Below are positions 34,258 through 42,732 of a stretch of DNA of 64,000 nt, one piece after another. Within the stretch, counting starts at the first letter, position 1. Each line of letters starts with the position of its first letter. Under the pieces are notes generated by a model. It ran no database searches and had not been told where the DNA came from. It saw nothing but the letters and a program-made list of their open reading frames with translations. The stretch is from contig JACQFD010000017.1 in the NCBI GenBank assembly GCA_016200225.1, positions 79,495-143,494 of the forward strand, read 5' to 3'. Position numbers and translations under genes: made by a program. The DNA comes from Planctomycetota bacterium (GTDB taxonomy: Bacteria; Planctomycetota; UBA1135; JACQFD01).

Positions 34258-34698
34258 TTACTTGGGAAATCCGTCGAACGGCGTCGTGTCCATCGGATCG
34301 TAAGGTTGCTCCCCCATCTCCATCACGATCGCGGGAATATTACCTTTCGATCGATAACAATGTGCGACGCCGTGGTCGATAATCACGCGTTCGCCGGCGA
34401 TGAGAGGAACGAGCATTCCCGGGAGCGCGCGGTCGTTCGGTTGTATCAATAATTCGATTTCGCCGGCGATCACATAGGTTCGTTCGACGCGATTCGTATG
34501 AAAGTGATGGCCGCGCGACGCTCCGCTTTTAGGAGTGTCGAGCGTCCAAATTAATATATGTTGAGCGGCGGGCCACTCGCCGTTCACGACCTGCCACATT
34601 TCGCCTTTTTCATTCTGGCGTTTCATCGGCCCGCTGTCGGGCGCGTCGAGTTTCAACCGATCGACGCGCACGCGGTCATGGAGATAACTTCGCGGCAT
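34258..34698 (-). CDS. Cupin-domain protein
   Basis: 146 aa single-domain cupin. Metal-binding motifs: GHHFHTNRVERTYVIAGEIELL (His, His, Glu) and GERVIIDHGVAHCYRSKG (second His). Substrate unknown; small cupins act as metal-dependent sugar-modifying or dioxygenase-like enzymes or as binding proteins. It lies 15 nt after the acyl-CoA dehydrogenase gene and 24 nt before the DUF3500 gene, so a three-gene operon is likely. Confidence 0.82.
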   Translation of the reverse strand: MPRSYLHDRVRVDRLKLDAPDSGPMKRQNEKGEMWQVVNGEWPAAQHILIWTLDTPKSGASRGHHFHTNRVERTYVIAGEIELLIQPNDRALPGMLVPLIAGERVIIDHGVAHCYRSKGNIPAIVMEMGEQPYDPMDTTPFDGFPK

Positions 34699-34713
34699 GT
34701 TTTTTTTCGTTAT

Positions 34714-35988
34714 TTATCTTTTTTGGGTCTCGAGTTTGCGGTCTTCCTCGTGGATCGACGGCGTCTCCTCGATCCAGCGTTGGCTTTCGGTCGGAATGTA
34801 AGCGTTCAAATGCTGTAAATGCTGCAAATCTTTCGTTAAATTCCGCGCGATGACCATGCGCTGCACTTGATTCGTGCCCTCGTAGATTTGTAATATCTTC
34901 GCGTCGCGGAAAAACTTCGCCGCCGGGTAATCTTCCATAAAGCCGTAGCCGCCGAAAATCTGGACGGCGTCGGTGGCGACGCGCATCGCCGTATCTGTAG
35001 CAAAACATTTGCACATCGCGGCGAGCCGATTTAGTTTGGCAAAATCCTTGGCGTCGCCCGCGCGCGCCGCCTCGAGCACGAGCGCGCGACCCGCCTCGAC
35101 GGCCATCGCGCTGTCGGCGAGCATTTGTTGTATCATTTGAAAACTTGCAATCGGTTGGCCGAACTGCCGACGACGAGAAGCATACACAAGCGCGTAATCG
35201 AGGGCGCCCTGAGCCGCGCCGATCGCCTGCGCCGCGACGCCCGGCCGCGCCAAATCTAAAGTTTCCATCGCGTGCCGGAATCCCATGCCGGCGCGTCCGC
35301 CAAGGAGATTTTCCTCGGGCACGCGCACGTCGTCGAACACGGTTTCAACGACCGGCACGGTGCGGATTCCCATCTTCGGCTCGACTTTACCGATCGAAAA
35401 TCCTTTCATTCCTTTTTCAACAATAAACGCGCTGATGCGCCGCGACTTCGATTCGGCATCCGTAACCGCGAAGACGGAATACAAATCCGCGGCGCCGCCA
35501 TTTGTAGTCCATTTCTTTTCGCCGCGGATGACCCAGTCTTTACCGTCCTTAAACGCCCGAACTCTTAAATTCTGCGCGTCGCTGCCCGCGAATTTTTCGG
35601 AAAGACAGAACGCTACTAATTTCTTGCCCGCGGCGATTTCCGGAAGATAACGTTTCTTCTGCTCCTCGGTGCCGCCGACAATTAACGGAAAGGATCCGAG
35701 CGCGTTCACGGCGAACGCAACGCCGAACCCCGAATCCGCGCGCGCGAGTTCCTCGACCACCGTGCATAAATTAACGATCGACGCGCCCTGTCCGCCGTAT
35801 TCTTTATCAATAAAAACGCCGAGAAGCCCCGCGGCGCCGCACGCGCGCATCGCGTCCCAATTGTAAGCATCCTGCCAGCGTTCGTGCGGCACTTTGTCGA
35901 GACGCGCGGCGTTGGGGCGGACGTGTTTTTCTGCAATTTCGCGGGCAATCGCGCGCCAGCGTTGGGTTTCTTCAGCGGTGGGAATCAT
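34714..35988 (-). CDS. Acyl-CoA dehydrogenase
   Basis: 424-aa FAD enzyme that oxidises acyl-CoA thioesters to trans-2-enoyl-CoA. Family signatures: GSDAQNLRVRAFKDGKDWVIRGEKKWTTNGGAADLYSVFAVT, GRAGMGFRHAMETLDLARPGVAAQAIGAAQGALDYAL and the C-terminal QIFGGYGFMEDYPAAKFFRDAKILQIYEGTNQVQRMVIARNL. The catalytic glutamate is in IYEGTNQVQR. Length is slightly long, with a 35-residue C-terminal tail. Chain-length preference cannot be read. It is the first gene of a run with the cupin and DUF3500 genes; no ETF genes are nearby. Confidence 0.93.
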   Translation of the reverse strand: MIPTAEETQRWRAIAREIAEKHVRPNAARLDKVPHERWQDAYNWDAMRACGAAGLLGVFIDKEYGGQGASIVNLCTVVEELARADSGFGVAFAVNALGSFPLIVGGTEEQKKRYLPEIAAGKKLVAFCLSEKFAGSDAQNLRVRAFKDGKDWVIRGEKKWTTNGGAADLYSVFAVTDAESKSRRISAFIVEKGMKGFSIGKVEPKMGIRTVPVVETVFDDVRVPEENLLGGRAGMGFRHAMETLDLARPGVAAQAIGAAQGALDYALVYASRRRQFGQPIASFQMIQQMLADSAMAVEAGRALVLEAARAGDAKDFAKLNRLAAMCKCFATDTAMRVATDAVQIFGGYGFMEDYPAAKFFRDAKILQIYEGTNQVQRMVIARNLTKDLQHLQHLNAYIPTESQRWIEETPSIHEEDRKLETQKR

Positions 35989-36053
35989 AATGAAAGCGGG
36001 TTGGGGAAGTGGAATTCGATTGTATCAAAAACGGCGGTAAGACGATCGCGCAC

Positions 36054-37451
36054 TCAGCGAAGGGCGGCGCGAAGCGCACAAAGCGGACCGATGGCGTCGT
36101 CCGCGAGCCTGCTTAGGAACGCGGGATCGATCGCGATCGTGTGATCGCTCTCCATAATTAAAAACGCGGGCGGCAACCCCGACCCTTCGATCGCGACGGC
36201 GGCCGCGCCGCGCGCCTGCGGCCGGAAGAATTCCGGAGCGCCCTCGCCGCTCAAAACGACCGCGGGTTCCGCGGTCTCCCGCGCCAGCGCGACCACGCCG
36301 CCCGGACCGCCTTTCGTTAGTATTGCCGCGAGCCTGCCGTCGGATATTACATATCTTCGCGCGGCGCTCTGGTCCAAACAAATCCAATTGCCGGGCGTTT
36401 CTTCCACGACGAATGCGCACCAGGCGACCCGCGCGCGCCGCCTCGTTAAGAATAAATATTCTGTTGGGTGCGGGGTCCGCGGCGCCTTCCGAACGGCCGA
36501 ACTGCGCTGGGCGGCTTCGAGAATCGTAAATATAAACGAAGCGTGCGATTTGCGAACGCGCGTCGCCGCGGCGGGATTCGCGATCAACAGGCGCGGCACC
36601 CGGCTCGCGGGCGATTTTAAGAATGCAAGCGCGTCGGCCGTTCCGGCGAGCGGGATCTCCGATTCGCACAGCGAACCGATGCATTCGAGCGCTTCCGCGG
36701 CCGCGTCTTCGTTGCCAAGCGTCAAATGAATATAACAAATCCGCGCGAGCGCCTCCGGATCCGCCGGCGCCGCGGCGAGACATTCGCGCAGCGAGCTCAG
36801 CGCGCGATTGAATTGTAACTTTCTGATTTGTAAACTACCGATCACGAGCCAGATTCGCGCCCGCAATTGTTGATTTTGCGCGCCCGACGCGAGCGCCGAT
36901 AGTTTATTAATGATGGCCGTCGAGGCCCTCTTCGCCGCGCGATGGCACAAAAGCGAAAACTCGATTTCCACGGAATCGGGCGCAAGCTGCCGCGCGAGCC
37001 GAAGGCAACGCAACGCGCGCGCGCGCGCGTTCGGCGTCAATAACAATTCCCGTTTCAATCGATCGACGGTGCGCGCGCCGGGCCCTTTTTCGGGTTCGCT
37101 TGCTACAAATTCGCCGCCAAGGCGCTCGACGCGCGCCAGCCAGTCGGGGGCGAGATCGAGCAAAAGCGGTTTTGGTAAGAATTCGCCGGCGTCGCGCGAT
37201 ACGCCGATCGACGCCACCGCGAGTTCTAACAAATAACCCGCGAGCAATCGGCGGTGTTGCGCCGAGAGTGCGGTGACGAGCGCCGCCGCGGCTCCGGACT
37301 CGGGCACTGGCGCCCGCTCGGCGAATCGGCCCGTCTCGGCGCACGATTCGAAATATGCGAGCAGACGTGCGGCCTCGTCGGCGGAATCCGCCGTCTCAAG
37401 CACATCGGTTTCGGTCCATCGGAATCCGACCGAACGGTTCGAGTCCGCCAT
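36054..37451 (-). CDS. TPR-containing protein of unknown function
   Basis: 465 aa from the ATG at 37451 (MADSNRSVGFRWTETDVLE); the frame extends 35 codons upstream without a better start. The middle third is helical with TPR-like units (RARIWLVIGSLQIRKLQFNRALSSLRECLAAAPADPEALARICYIHLTLGNEDAAAEAL). The C-terminal 180 residues are a mixed alpha/beta region (VAWCAFVVEETPGNWICLDQSAARRYV) that I do not recognise. No signal peptide; probably cytoplasmic. The gene at 37522 is divergent. Confidence 0.6.
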   Translation of the reverse strand: MADSNRSVGFRWTETDVLETADSADEAARLLAYFESCAETGRFAERAPVPESGAAAALVTALSAQHRRLLAGYLLELAVASIGVSRDAGEFLPKPLLLDLAPDWLARVERLGGEFVASEPEKGPGARTVDRLKRELLLTPNARARALRCLRLARQLAPDSVEIEFSLLCHRAAKRASTAIINKLSALASGAQNQQLRARIWLVIGSLQIRKLQFNRALSSLRECLAAAPADPEALARICYIHLTLGNEDAAAEALECIGSLCESEIPLAGTADALAFLKSPASRVPRLLIANPAAATRVRKSHASFIFTILEAAQRSSAVRKAPRTPHPTEYLFLTRRRARVAWCAFVVEETPGNWICLDQSAARRYVISDGRLAAILTKGGPGGVVALARETAEPAVVLSGEGAPEFFRPQARGAAAVAIEGSGLPPAFLIMESDHTIAIDPAFLSRLADDAIGPLCALRAALR

Positions 37452-37521
37452 CCCGCGTATCGTGGTGCGCACCAGAGGTTCTGGCAACGGAAGTTTTTGA
37501 GGGTTTAATCGTCGGCGACCC

Positions 37522-37908
37522 GTGCGCTGGAACCCTCTGCGACTTTCGCTCTTCATGGGCGCGACCTACGACCTGCTCGTGGGCCTCGCGATCGCCGCGG
37601 CGTTGAATTGGTTGCCGAGGTTTCTGCCAATTCCCTTTCCCGCCGAACCCATCTACGCGCGACTCTGCGGAGTATTATTAATGGGCCTTGGGGGAATGTA
37701 CGCGGCCGCGGCGTTGGCCGTCCCCTATTCCATGGGTTCTGTAACTGTAGCTATCGCGATTCGCACAGTTGGCGGATTATTCTTATTATTCGCGCCGTTT
37801 CTCGACAGCTCCATTTCGCGTTTCATGGCCGTATTCGGCGCCGTCGATCTCTTTTTTGGTATTTGGACGTATATAGCGTTGCGGGTTTGTCAGAGCAGGA
37901 GAATCTAA
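37522..37908 (+). CDS. Four-helix inner-membrane protein
   Basis: 128 aa with four predicted transmembrane helices (LFMGATYDLLVGLAIAAALNW, LCGVLLMGLGGMYAAAALAV, AIAIRTVGGLFLLFAPFLD and FMAVFGAVDLFFGIWTYIAL). It resembles the small DoxX-like or DUF4345-like families in layout, but no signature residue proves this. It starts with GTG at 37522, 70 bp from the divergent TPR gene. Confidence 0.6.
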   Translation: MRWNPLRLSLFMGATYDLLVGLAIAAALNWLPRFLPIPFPAEPIYARLCGVLLMGLGGMYAAAALAVPYSMGSVTVAIAIRTVGGLFLLFAPFLDSSISRFMAVFGAVDLFFGIWTYIALRVCQSRRI

Positions 37909-37922
37909 ATATTACTGAAACG

Positions 37923-38189
37923 TCATGCGCGCCAACGCTCCCGCGTGCGCGCGCGCAGGGCGATTTGCGCGGCGATCAAACCCGCGAGAATCCCGTCTTC
38001 GTAATGAAATTCCGGCACGCATCGCAACTCGGCGAAATCGTGCGGATTCATGATGTCGTCGGCTGTCAGATGGGGCACGGCGCGACGCGCGATGGCGAGC
38101 GACTTTGCGCGTTGCTGCCCGATCATCGTTTCGAGCACGTCGAGAAAATCGTTTGCGATCGGGGGTATTGTCGGGTCGGTCGAATGCAT
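37923..38189 (-). CDS. Small conserved hypothetical protein
   Basis: 88 aa, no signal or membrane segment. The central block FLDVLETMIGQQRAKSLAIARRAVPHLTADDIMNPHDFAEL followed by FHYEDGILAGLIAAQIALRA looks under selection, with a compact helix-turn pattern and acidic residues, so the frame is probably real. It converges on the gene at 37522 and is divergent from the aminopeptidase gene. No family is recognised. Confidence 0.55.
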   Translation of the reverse strand: MHSTDPTIPPIANDFLDVLETMIGQQRAKSLAIARRAVPHLTADDIMNPHDFAELRCVPEFHYEDGILAGLIAAQIALRARTRERWRA

Positions 38190-38268
38190 TTATTTCACAT
38201 TTGTCGCGGTGCGCGTTTAATCTAGCTTCGCCAACCGCACACGTTAACCCCCCGCCCGCGAATTCACC

Positions 38269-39576
38269 ATGTCCGAACCCTACCGTTCACGCCGCGAAAA
38301 GTTAATGAAAGAAATGGGCGATCGCTCGATCGCGATTTTATGCACGGCGCCGGTCCGAAATCGTAATAACGACGTCGATTTTAAGTTTCGACCGGATTCG
38401 AATTTTTATTACTTGACGGGTTTCGACGAGCCGGAGGCGGTCGCGGTGCTCATTCCCGACCATCCGGAAACGCCGTACACGTTATTTGTATTACCGCGAG
38501 ATAAAGAAAAAGAGACGTGGACGGGCCGGCGCGCGGGCGTCGAAGGCGCAAGAAAGGAATTTGGCGCGGACGCCGCGCACACCGTCGACGAACTCGACGC
38601 GCTGTTGCCGAAATTGATAGAAAACCGCGAACGGCTATATTACAGAACAGGCAAGAACGAATCGTTCGACGCGCGCGTCCTCGCGTGGATCGAGCGCATC
38701 CGGACGCAGATTCGCACGGGCGTCGGGGCGCCGAGCGACATCGCCGATCCGGCGGCATTCGTGCACGAACACCGTCTCTTCAAAGGCGCGGAAGAAGTCG
38801 CGATGTTAAAGAAAGCGGGCGATATTACACTTGAAGCGCACCTCGAGGCGATGCGCGCGGCGCGGCCCGGCGTATTCGAGTTTCAAGTGGAGGCGGGCAT
38901 CGATTATACATTTCGGAGGCGCGGCGGCAACGGCGCCGGATACTTATCGATCGTCGCGAGCGGGCCGAACGCGACGACGCTTCATTATACTACCAATAAT
39001 CGAAAACTCGAGGACGGCGATCTGATGTTGATCGACGCCGGTTGCGAATTTGGATATTACACGGCGGACGTGACGCGCACGTTCCCCGTCTCCGGACATT
39101 ACAGTAATCCGCAGCGCGAAATCTACGAAGCCGTGCTCGACGCGCAGCAGGCCGGAATCGAAAAAGTGAAGCAGGGCGTGCGATTTCAGGACGTCCACGA
39201 CGCCTCGACGCGCGTATTGTTACAACATTTGATCAAACTCGGAATCTTAAACGGCACCGTCGAAGAATCGTTAAAAGACAACCGATATAAACGATATTTC
39301 ATGCATCGAACGAGCCACTGGCTCGGCATGGACGTGCACGACTGCGGCAATTATTACGTTTCGGGCGCGTCGCGCGCGATGGAGCCGGGCATGGTGCTCA
39401 CCGTGGAGCCCGGACTTTATTTCGATATTGAGGACACGACCGTCGACGCGCGCTACCGCGGCATCGGTGTGCGCATCGAAGACGACGTGCTCGTGACGGA
39501 AAATGGGTGCGACGTTTTAACAAAAGACATTCCAAAACTGCCGGCCGCCGTCGAGAAGGCCGTCGCCGGCGCGTGA
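38269..39576 (+). CDS. pepP: Xaa-Pro aminopeptidase (M24B)
   Basis: 435-aa dinuclear-metal aminopeptidase that removes N-terminal residues ahead of proline. The N-terminal creatinase-like domain includes NRNNDVDFKFRPDSNFYYLTGFDEPEAVAVL. Metal ligands in the pita-bread domain are visible: LMLIDAGCEFGYYTADVTRTFPVSG (two Asp), HRTSHWLGMDVHDCG (His), VLTVEPGLYF and GIGVRIEDDVLVTENG (two Glu). Length fits PepP. The next ORF starts one base after its stop region, suggesting cotranscription. Confidence 0.93.
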   Translation: MSEPYRSRREKLMKEMGDRSIAILCTAPVRNRNNDVDFKFRPDSNFYYLTGFDEPEAVAVLIPDHPETPYTLFVLPRDKEKETWTGRRAGVEGARKEFGADAAHTVDELDALLPKLIENRERLYYRTGKNESFDARVLAWIERIRTQIRTGVGAPSDIADPAAFVHEHRLFKGAEEVAMLKKAGDITLEAHLEAMRAARPGVFEFQVEAGIDYTFRRRGGNGAGYLSIVASGPNATTLHYTTNNRKLEDGDLMLIDAGCEFGYYTADVTRTFPVSGHYSNPQREIYEAVLDAQQAGIEKVKQGVRFQDVHDASTRVLLQHLIKLGILNGTVEESLKDNRYKRYFMHRTSHWLGMDVHDCGNYYVSGASRAMEPGMVLTVEPGLYFDIEDTTVDARYRGIGVRIEDDVLVTENGCDVLTKDIPKLPAAVEKAVAGA

Positions 39577-39577
39577 A

Positions 39578-39970
39578 ATGATTGTAAATATTCAATCCGC
39601 GATGCGCGCCGTAATTTTTATATTACTGATCGTCGCCCCGCCGGGCTGCCTCGGCGCGCGCGCCGGAATGACCGTCGAACGCGACGGCCGTGCCGCGATT
39701 ATTAAAATCGAACGATCCCTTGCCGATACTTACGAATTGGCCATCGCCGAAATCCGCTCGCGCGGCGCGGTCGAATCCTCCAGTCTGAATGGAAAATTCA
39801 TTGAAGGCCGCTCCCGTTCCGCCGTCATTCGCATCGAAATTTCGGACGGCGAGCAGAATCTGACCGTCGTCCGCGTCAATGTTAACGATAACTCCGCGGG
39901 CCCGGACCTCCCCGGATCCGAAGACTTACAAATCGAAATCGCCCGATCGATCGCCGTTAGATCTCGGTAA
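39578..39970 (+). CDS. Small exported protein, lipoprotein-like
   Basis: 130 aa; an internal ATG at 39602 (MRAVIFILLIVAPPGCLGARAG) gives a cleaner signal sequence and may be the true start. A Cys in APPGC could be lipidated, but Pro-Gly before it is not a standard lipobox. The mature part (RAAIIKIERSLADTYELAIAEIRSRGAVESSSLNGKFIEGRSRSAVIRIEI) has the alternating beta/alpha pattern of DUF3568-like small lipoproteins. Repeat A copy 2 follows directly. Confidence 0.6.
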   Translation: MIVNIQSAMRAVIFILLIVAPPGCLGARAGMTVERDGRAAIIKIERSLADTYELAIAEIRSRGAVESSSLNGKFIEGRSRSAVIRIEISDGEQNLTVVRVNVNDNSAGPDLPGSEDLQIEIARSIAVRSR

Positions 39971-39981
39971 TGAATTGCTGA

Positions 39982-40368
39982 CAATGATAACAATTTGACA
40001 AAAAAAAAGGGGCGGGTCCAATTTTTATTTAGTTAGATTTGTATTTGTTAGGTTTATTTATTGCTTGTGTCATGGGGCCGGGATCACTGACGGCGAGGCG
40101 GTCGCGTGACACGCGTGTGGCCGCGCTTGCGCGGCCACGCGCGCGCCGCGACGGCCGAGCAGCCGCGCGTTTATTAGTGTACGTGTTATCGTTAGTATTG
40201 GCGGGCGGCGGGTCCGTGGCGCCAGACAGCGGCGGCGAAGGCGACGCCCCGTCGCGTCGAGCGTGTGGTTAACGTTGGCGTGTGGGTCGCGACAGGGCGT
40301 GGCCGGAGCATCGCCGCTGCGCCGCGCCGCGGAGCCCGCCGCCCGCTTTGGCCTAATTGTTATCAATG
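39982..40368 (+). repeat. Repeat family A, copy 2 (candidate structured RNA)
   Basis: This fills the 460-base gap between convergent genes. An outer inverted repeat TGATAACAAT (39985-39994) / ATTGTTATCA (40356-40365) frames it. The core begins at GTGTCATG (40067). Inner helix GTCGCG (40101-40106) pairs with CGCGAC (40147-40152); the variable hairpin inside is a 12-bp stem GCGTGTGGCCGC / GCGGCCACGCGC. The closing helix is 40201-40215 with 40331-40346, fully paired with one bulge. The core from 40190 to 40350 is nearly identical to copies 1 and 3; the hairpins and outer stem differ from copy 1 but still pair. Confidence 0.87.
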
Positions 40369-40375
40369 CCTATCG

Positions 40376-40405
40376 AAAAAAAATGGCGACGTTGCGCGCC
40401 GCCAT
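40376..40405 (-). terminator. Rho-independent terminator for the 40431-40841 gene
   Basis: On the minus strand ATGGCG (40405-40400) pairs with CGCCAT (40388-40383), followed directly by a run of eight T (40383-40376). It lies 26 bases past the gene's stop, and separates that gene from repeat A copy 2. Confidence 0.75.
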
Positions 40406-40430
40406 CGTTATCGAGTTACTTGCCGCTTGC

Positions 40431-40841
40431 TTATCTTGTACGCACGCCGCTGCTCGCGCTCGAACCGCCGTCGGCTCCGAACATGACGAACCGCTTCATT
40501 AACATTTTCTTCAAACCGGCGTGGCGGGAAAGAAAATGCCGGATCATCTCTTTAATCCCAGGATGTTCTTCACCGAATTGTCGCATCTTCGCTTTGCGCT
40601 CTTCGGGCGTGAGCGCCTTCATTTCCGCTTTTTTCTGTTGGATTTTTTCTTTGCGTTGATCCGGCGTGAGAGCGCGCCAGGAATCGACTTTTGCTTTAAT
40701 ATCCGGATGCTCGTTCAGAAACTTCTCGATTCTCTGTTTGCGATCCTGATTTTGCGGACGGGCGGGGTTCTGCGCGGAGAGCTGCGCGGCGCCGAGCGTG
40801 GCGAACGTGGCGAGGACCAGCAGTGCGGTTTTTGTATTCAT
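40431..40841 (-). CDS. Exported LTxxQ-like helical protein
   Basis: 136 aa. Signal peptide MNTKTALLVLATFATLGAAQLSAQ. The mature protein is highly charged and helical, with two related segments: ALTPDQRKEKIQQKKAEMK and ALTPEERKAKMRQFGEEHP. These resemble the LTxxQ motifs of Spy/CpxP-type periplasmic proteins, which act as ATP-independent chaperones or metal-stress sensors. A Glu-His-Pro-(G/D)-I-K segment also occurs twice (NEHPDIKAKV, EEHPGIKEMI), so the protein appears built from an internal duplication. Similar in design to its basic neighbour at 40926. Confidence 0.68.
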   Translation of the reverse strand: MNTKTALLVLATFATLGAAQLSAQNPARPQNQDRKQRIEKFLNEHPDIKAKVDSWRALTPDQRKEKIQQKKAEMKALTPEERKAKMRQFGEEHPGIKEMIRHFLSRHAGLKKMLMKRFVMFGADGGSSASSGVRTR

Positions 40842-40925
40842 CGTGTTTTGTTTAAATGTTGAACGGTGTGTGTTTTTTGTTGATAGATTCCCGGATTTTC
40901 GATACCAGTTTGCGGCGGACTTTAC

Positions 40926-41198
40926 TTATCGCGCCGCGCGGCCCCGATTCGCGCCGGCTTTTTTTCCCGGACGATTCGGGTGTTTCTTTGCGTTTTTGCG
41001 ATGGCGCTTGTGCGCGCGGCGCGCCTTTTTGTGGGCGCGTTTCTCGGGCGTCGCGGGACGCGGCTTCCCGGGATCCTGCGACGTCGCCGCGGAAGAATTA
41101 GCGGTCGGAGAATTAGCAATTTGCGGCGCGCCCGGCGCCGCGATCGACGCGCCCCCGATGAGCGCGATCATTGCGATTGATAAGAGTGTCGATTTCAT
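40926..41198 (-). CDS. Exported very basic Ala/Lys/Arg-rich protein
   Basis: 90 aa from the ATG at 41198 (MKSTLLSIAMIALIGGASIAAPG), which starts a good signal peptide; the upstream frame has none. The mature part becomes extremely basic: KRAHKKARRAHKRHRKNAKKHPNRPGKKAG. This histone-H1-like composition could bind polyanions (surface polysaccharide or DNA) outside the membrane, but composition alone does not prove it. It precedes the LTxxQ-like gene by 84 nt. Confidence 0.6.
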   Translation of the reverse strand: MKSTLLSIAMIALIGGASIAAPGAPQIANSPTANSSAATSQDPGKPRPATPEKRAHKKARRAHKRHRKNAKKHPNRPGKKAGANRGRAAR

Positions 41199-41303
41199 GG
41201 TCGTTGGATGGTTGCCGACATTCGGCCTGTTTGTCATCGAATTCAACCACGTCATCGGGATCCGGTTTCGAAGAACTTCACCCCGCGCGCGACGGGCGAC
41301 GCG

Positions 41304-42437
41304 TCAATCCTTCCAGTCGGCGATGAAAATGTTGGTTTCGTGCGGAACCGTTCCGTTGCGGTTCGATGCAAACACGAGTTTTTTTCCGTCCGAACTCCAC
41401 ATCGGAAATCCGTCGAACTCGGGCATTGTTGTAATCTGTTCGAGACCGGTGCCGTCGATCTTGATCATCCACAAGTTAAATTCGCGGCCCTTCGGATCGA
41501 GGTTGTTGCTCGAAAATATGACGCGCTTGCCGTCGGGATGGAGGAACGGAGCGAACGTCGCGCAATTTAATTGTGTAATCTGTTTCCGGTTGCCTCCGTC
41601 CGCGTCCATAATATACAATTCGAGCTTCGTCGGGCGAACGAGATGTTGTTTTAATAATTCGCGATTCTCCTCCATCTCCTTCGGGGTGTCGCTGTGCGCG
41701 CCGCGATAAATAATCTTCGTGCCGTCGAACGAGAAGAACGCGCCGCCGTCGTAACCGGGAGTGTTCGTGAGCCGTTTCACGCCCGAACCGTCGGCGTTCA
41801 TAACATATAATTCGAGGTCGCCGTCTCGATCCGATGTAAATATAATTTTGGTGCCGTCGCGCGAAATGGTTGCTTCGGCGTCGTAGCCAGGATTAACGAC
41901 GATCGGCCGCAATTCCCCGCCGTCGGCCTTCGCGACATAAATATCGAACGTCGGCTCGACGCGCCAGACGTAACCTTTCGAATAATCCGGCTTCGGCGGA
42001 CACTCGGGATCCGCGGCGTGCGTGGATGCGAATAGTATGTTCTCCCCCGAGGGGAAATAGTAAGAACACGTCGTCTTTCCCTTTCCCGTGGATACAAGGC
42101 GGACGTCGCTCCCGTCGACGTTCATTGTAAATATCTGATCGCAGGAGAACGGCGGGCGCGTCGACTGAAATATAATTTTCTTGTCGTCGATCGAAAAGTA
42201 AGCTTCGGCGTTCTGGCCGCCGAATGTCAATTGTTTGATTCGCTGCAGGTGCTTTTCTTCTCCGGGCGCGGACAGCGACGCGGGCTTCGACGACGTCGGC
42301 GCGGGCCTCGAAGCGTCGCCTTGGATGGCGATCGATCCGTCGAACGAGATAATGAAACCAAACGAGCAGAGCGCAAACAGACAGGGGTTGTGCATTGGAT
42401 TCGCGGAGTCTTTGGTGAATTTTGCCGCGTATGTCAT
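41304..42437 (-). CDS. TolB-like WD40/PD40 beta-propeller protein, exported
   Basis: 377 aa from the ATG at 42437; an ATG at 42395 (MHNPCLFALCSFGFIISFDGSIA) is an equally good start with its own signal sequence. The longer frame is rejected because it runs into the tRNA. At least five PD40 blades are visible, each with a variant of TISRDGTKIIFTSDRDGDLELYVMNADGSGVKRLT; others are FHPDGKRVIFSSN-like and PMWSSDGKKLVFASNRNG. These propellers bind peptides or partner proteins in the periplasm, as TolB does with Pal. No tol-pal genes are near. Confidence 0.8.
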   Translation of the reverse strand: MTYAAKFTKDSANPMHNPCLFALCSFGFIISFDGSIAIQGDASRPAPTSSKPASLSAPGEEKHLQRIKQLTFGGQNAEAYFSIDDKKIIFQSTRPPFSCDQIFTMNVDGSDVRLVSTGKGKTTCSYYFPSGENILFASTHAADPECPPKPDYSKGYVWRVEPTFDIYVAKADGGELRPIVVNPGYDAEATISRDGTKIIFTSDRDGDLELYVMNADGSGVKRLTNTPGYDGGAFFSFDGTKIIYRGAHSDTPKEMEENRELLKQHLVRPTKLELYIMDADGGNRKQITQLNCATFAPFLHPDGKRVIFSSNNLDPKGREFNLWMIKIDGTGLEQITTMPEFDGFPMWSSDGKKLVFASNRNGTVPHETNIFIADWKD

Positions 42438-42512
42438 GGGTTCGTCATAACTTCGGGACGCGTGGTCCGCACGCAAGGTTCGCATCTCCTCGTTTGTTCT
42501 TTTTCCAATGAC

Positions 42513-42589
42513 TGGTAGCCGACGCCGGAATCGAACCGACAACCCCCAGCTTGTAATGCTGGTGCTCTAGCCGATTGAGCTAGTCGGCC
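42513..42589 (-). tRNA. tRNA-Val (anticodon UAC)
   Basis: On the minus strand the 77-nt cloverleaf is complete with an encoded CCA. The acceptor GGCCGAC pairs with GTCGGCT (first pair G-U). The anticodon arm is CCAGC-ATTACAA-GCTGG, with UAC at positions 34-36 reading GUA/GUG valine codons. The T arm GTCGG-TTCGATT-CCGGC is standard. Confidence 0.95.
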
Positions 42590-42732
42590 GTGAAAGTCGA
42601 ATGGTCATCGCCAACGCGGGCTTCGTCAACGACTTGCTTCATCCTCGTTTGGATTTCCGTCGTTGCTCGCGCACGGCGAAAAATTGAGAATCGCGGCCCA
42701 ATTTTACTTCCCCATCCCCCGAGTTTCTCCTC

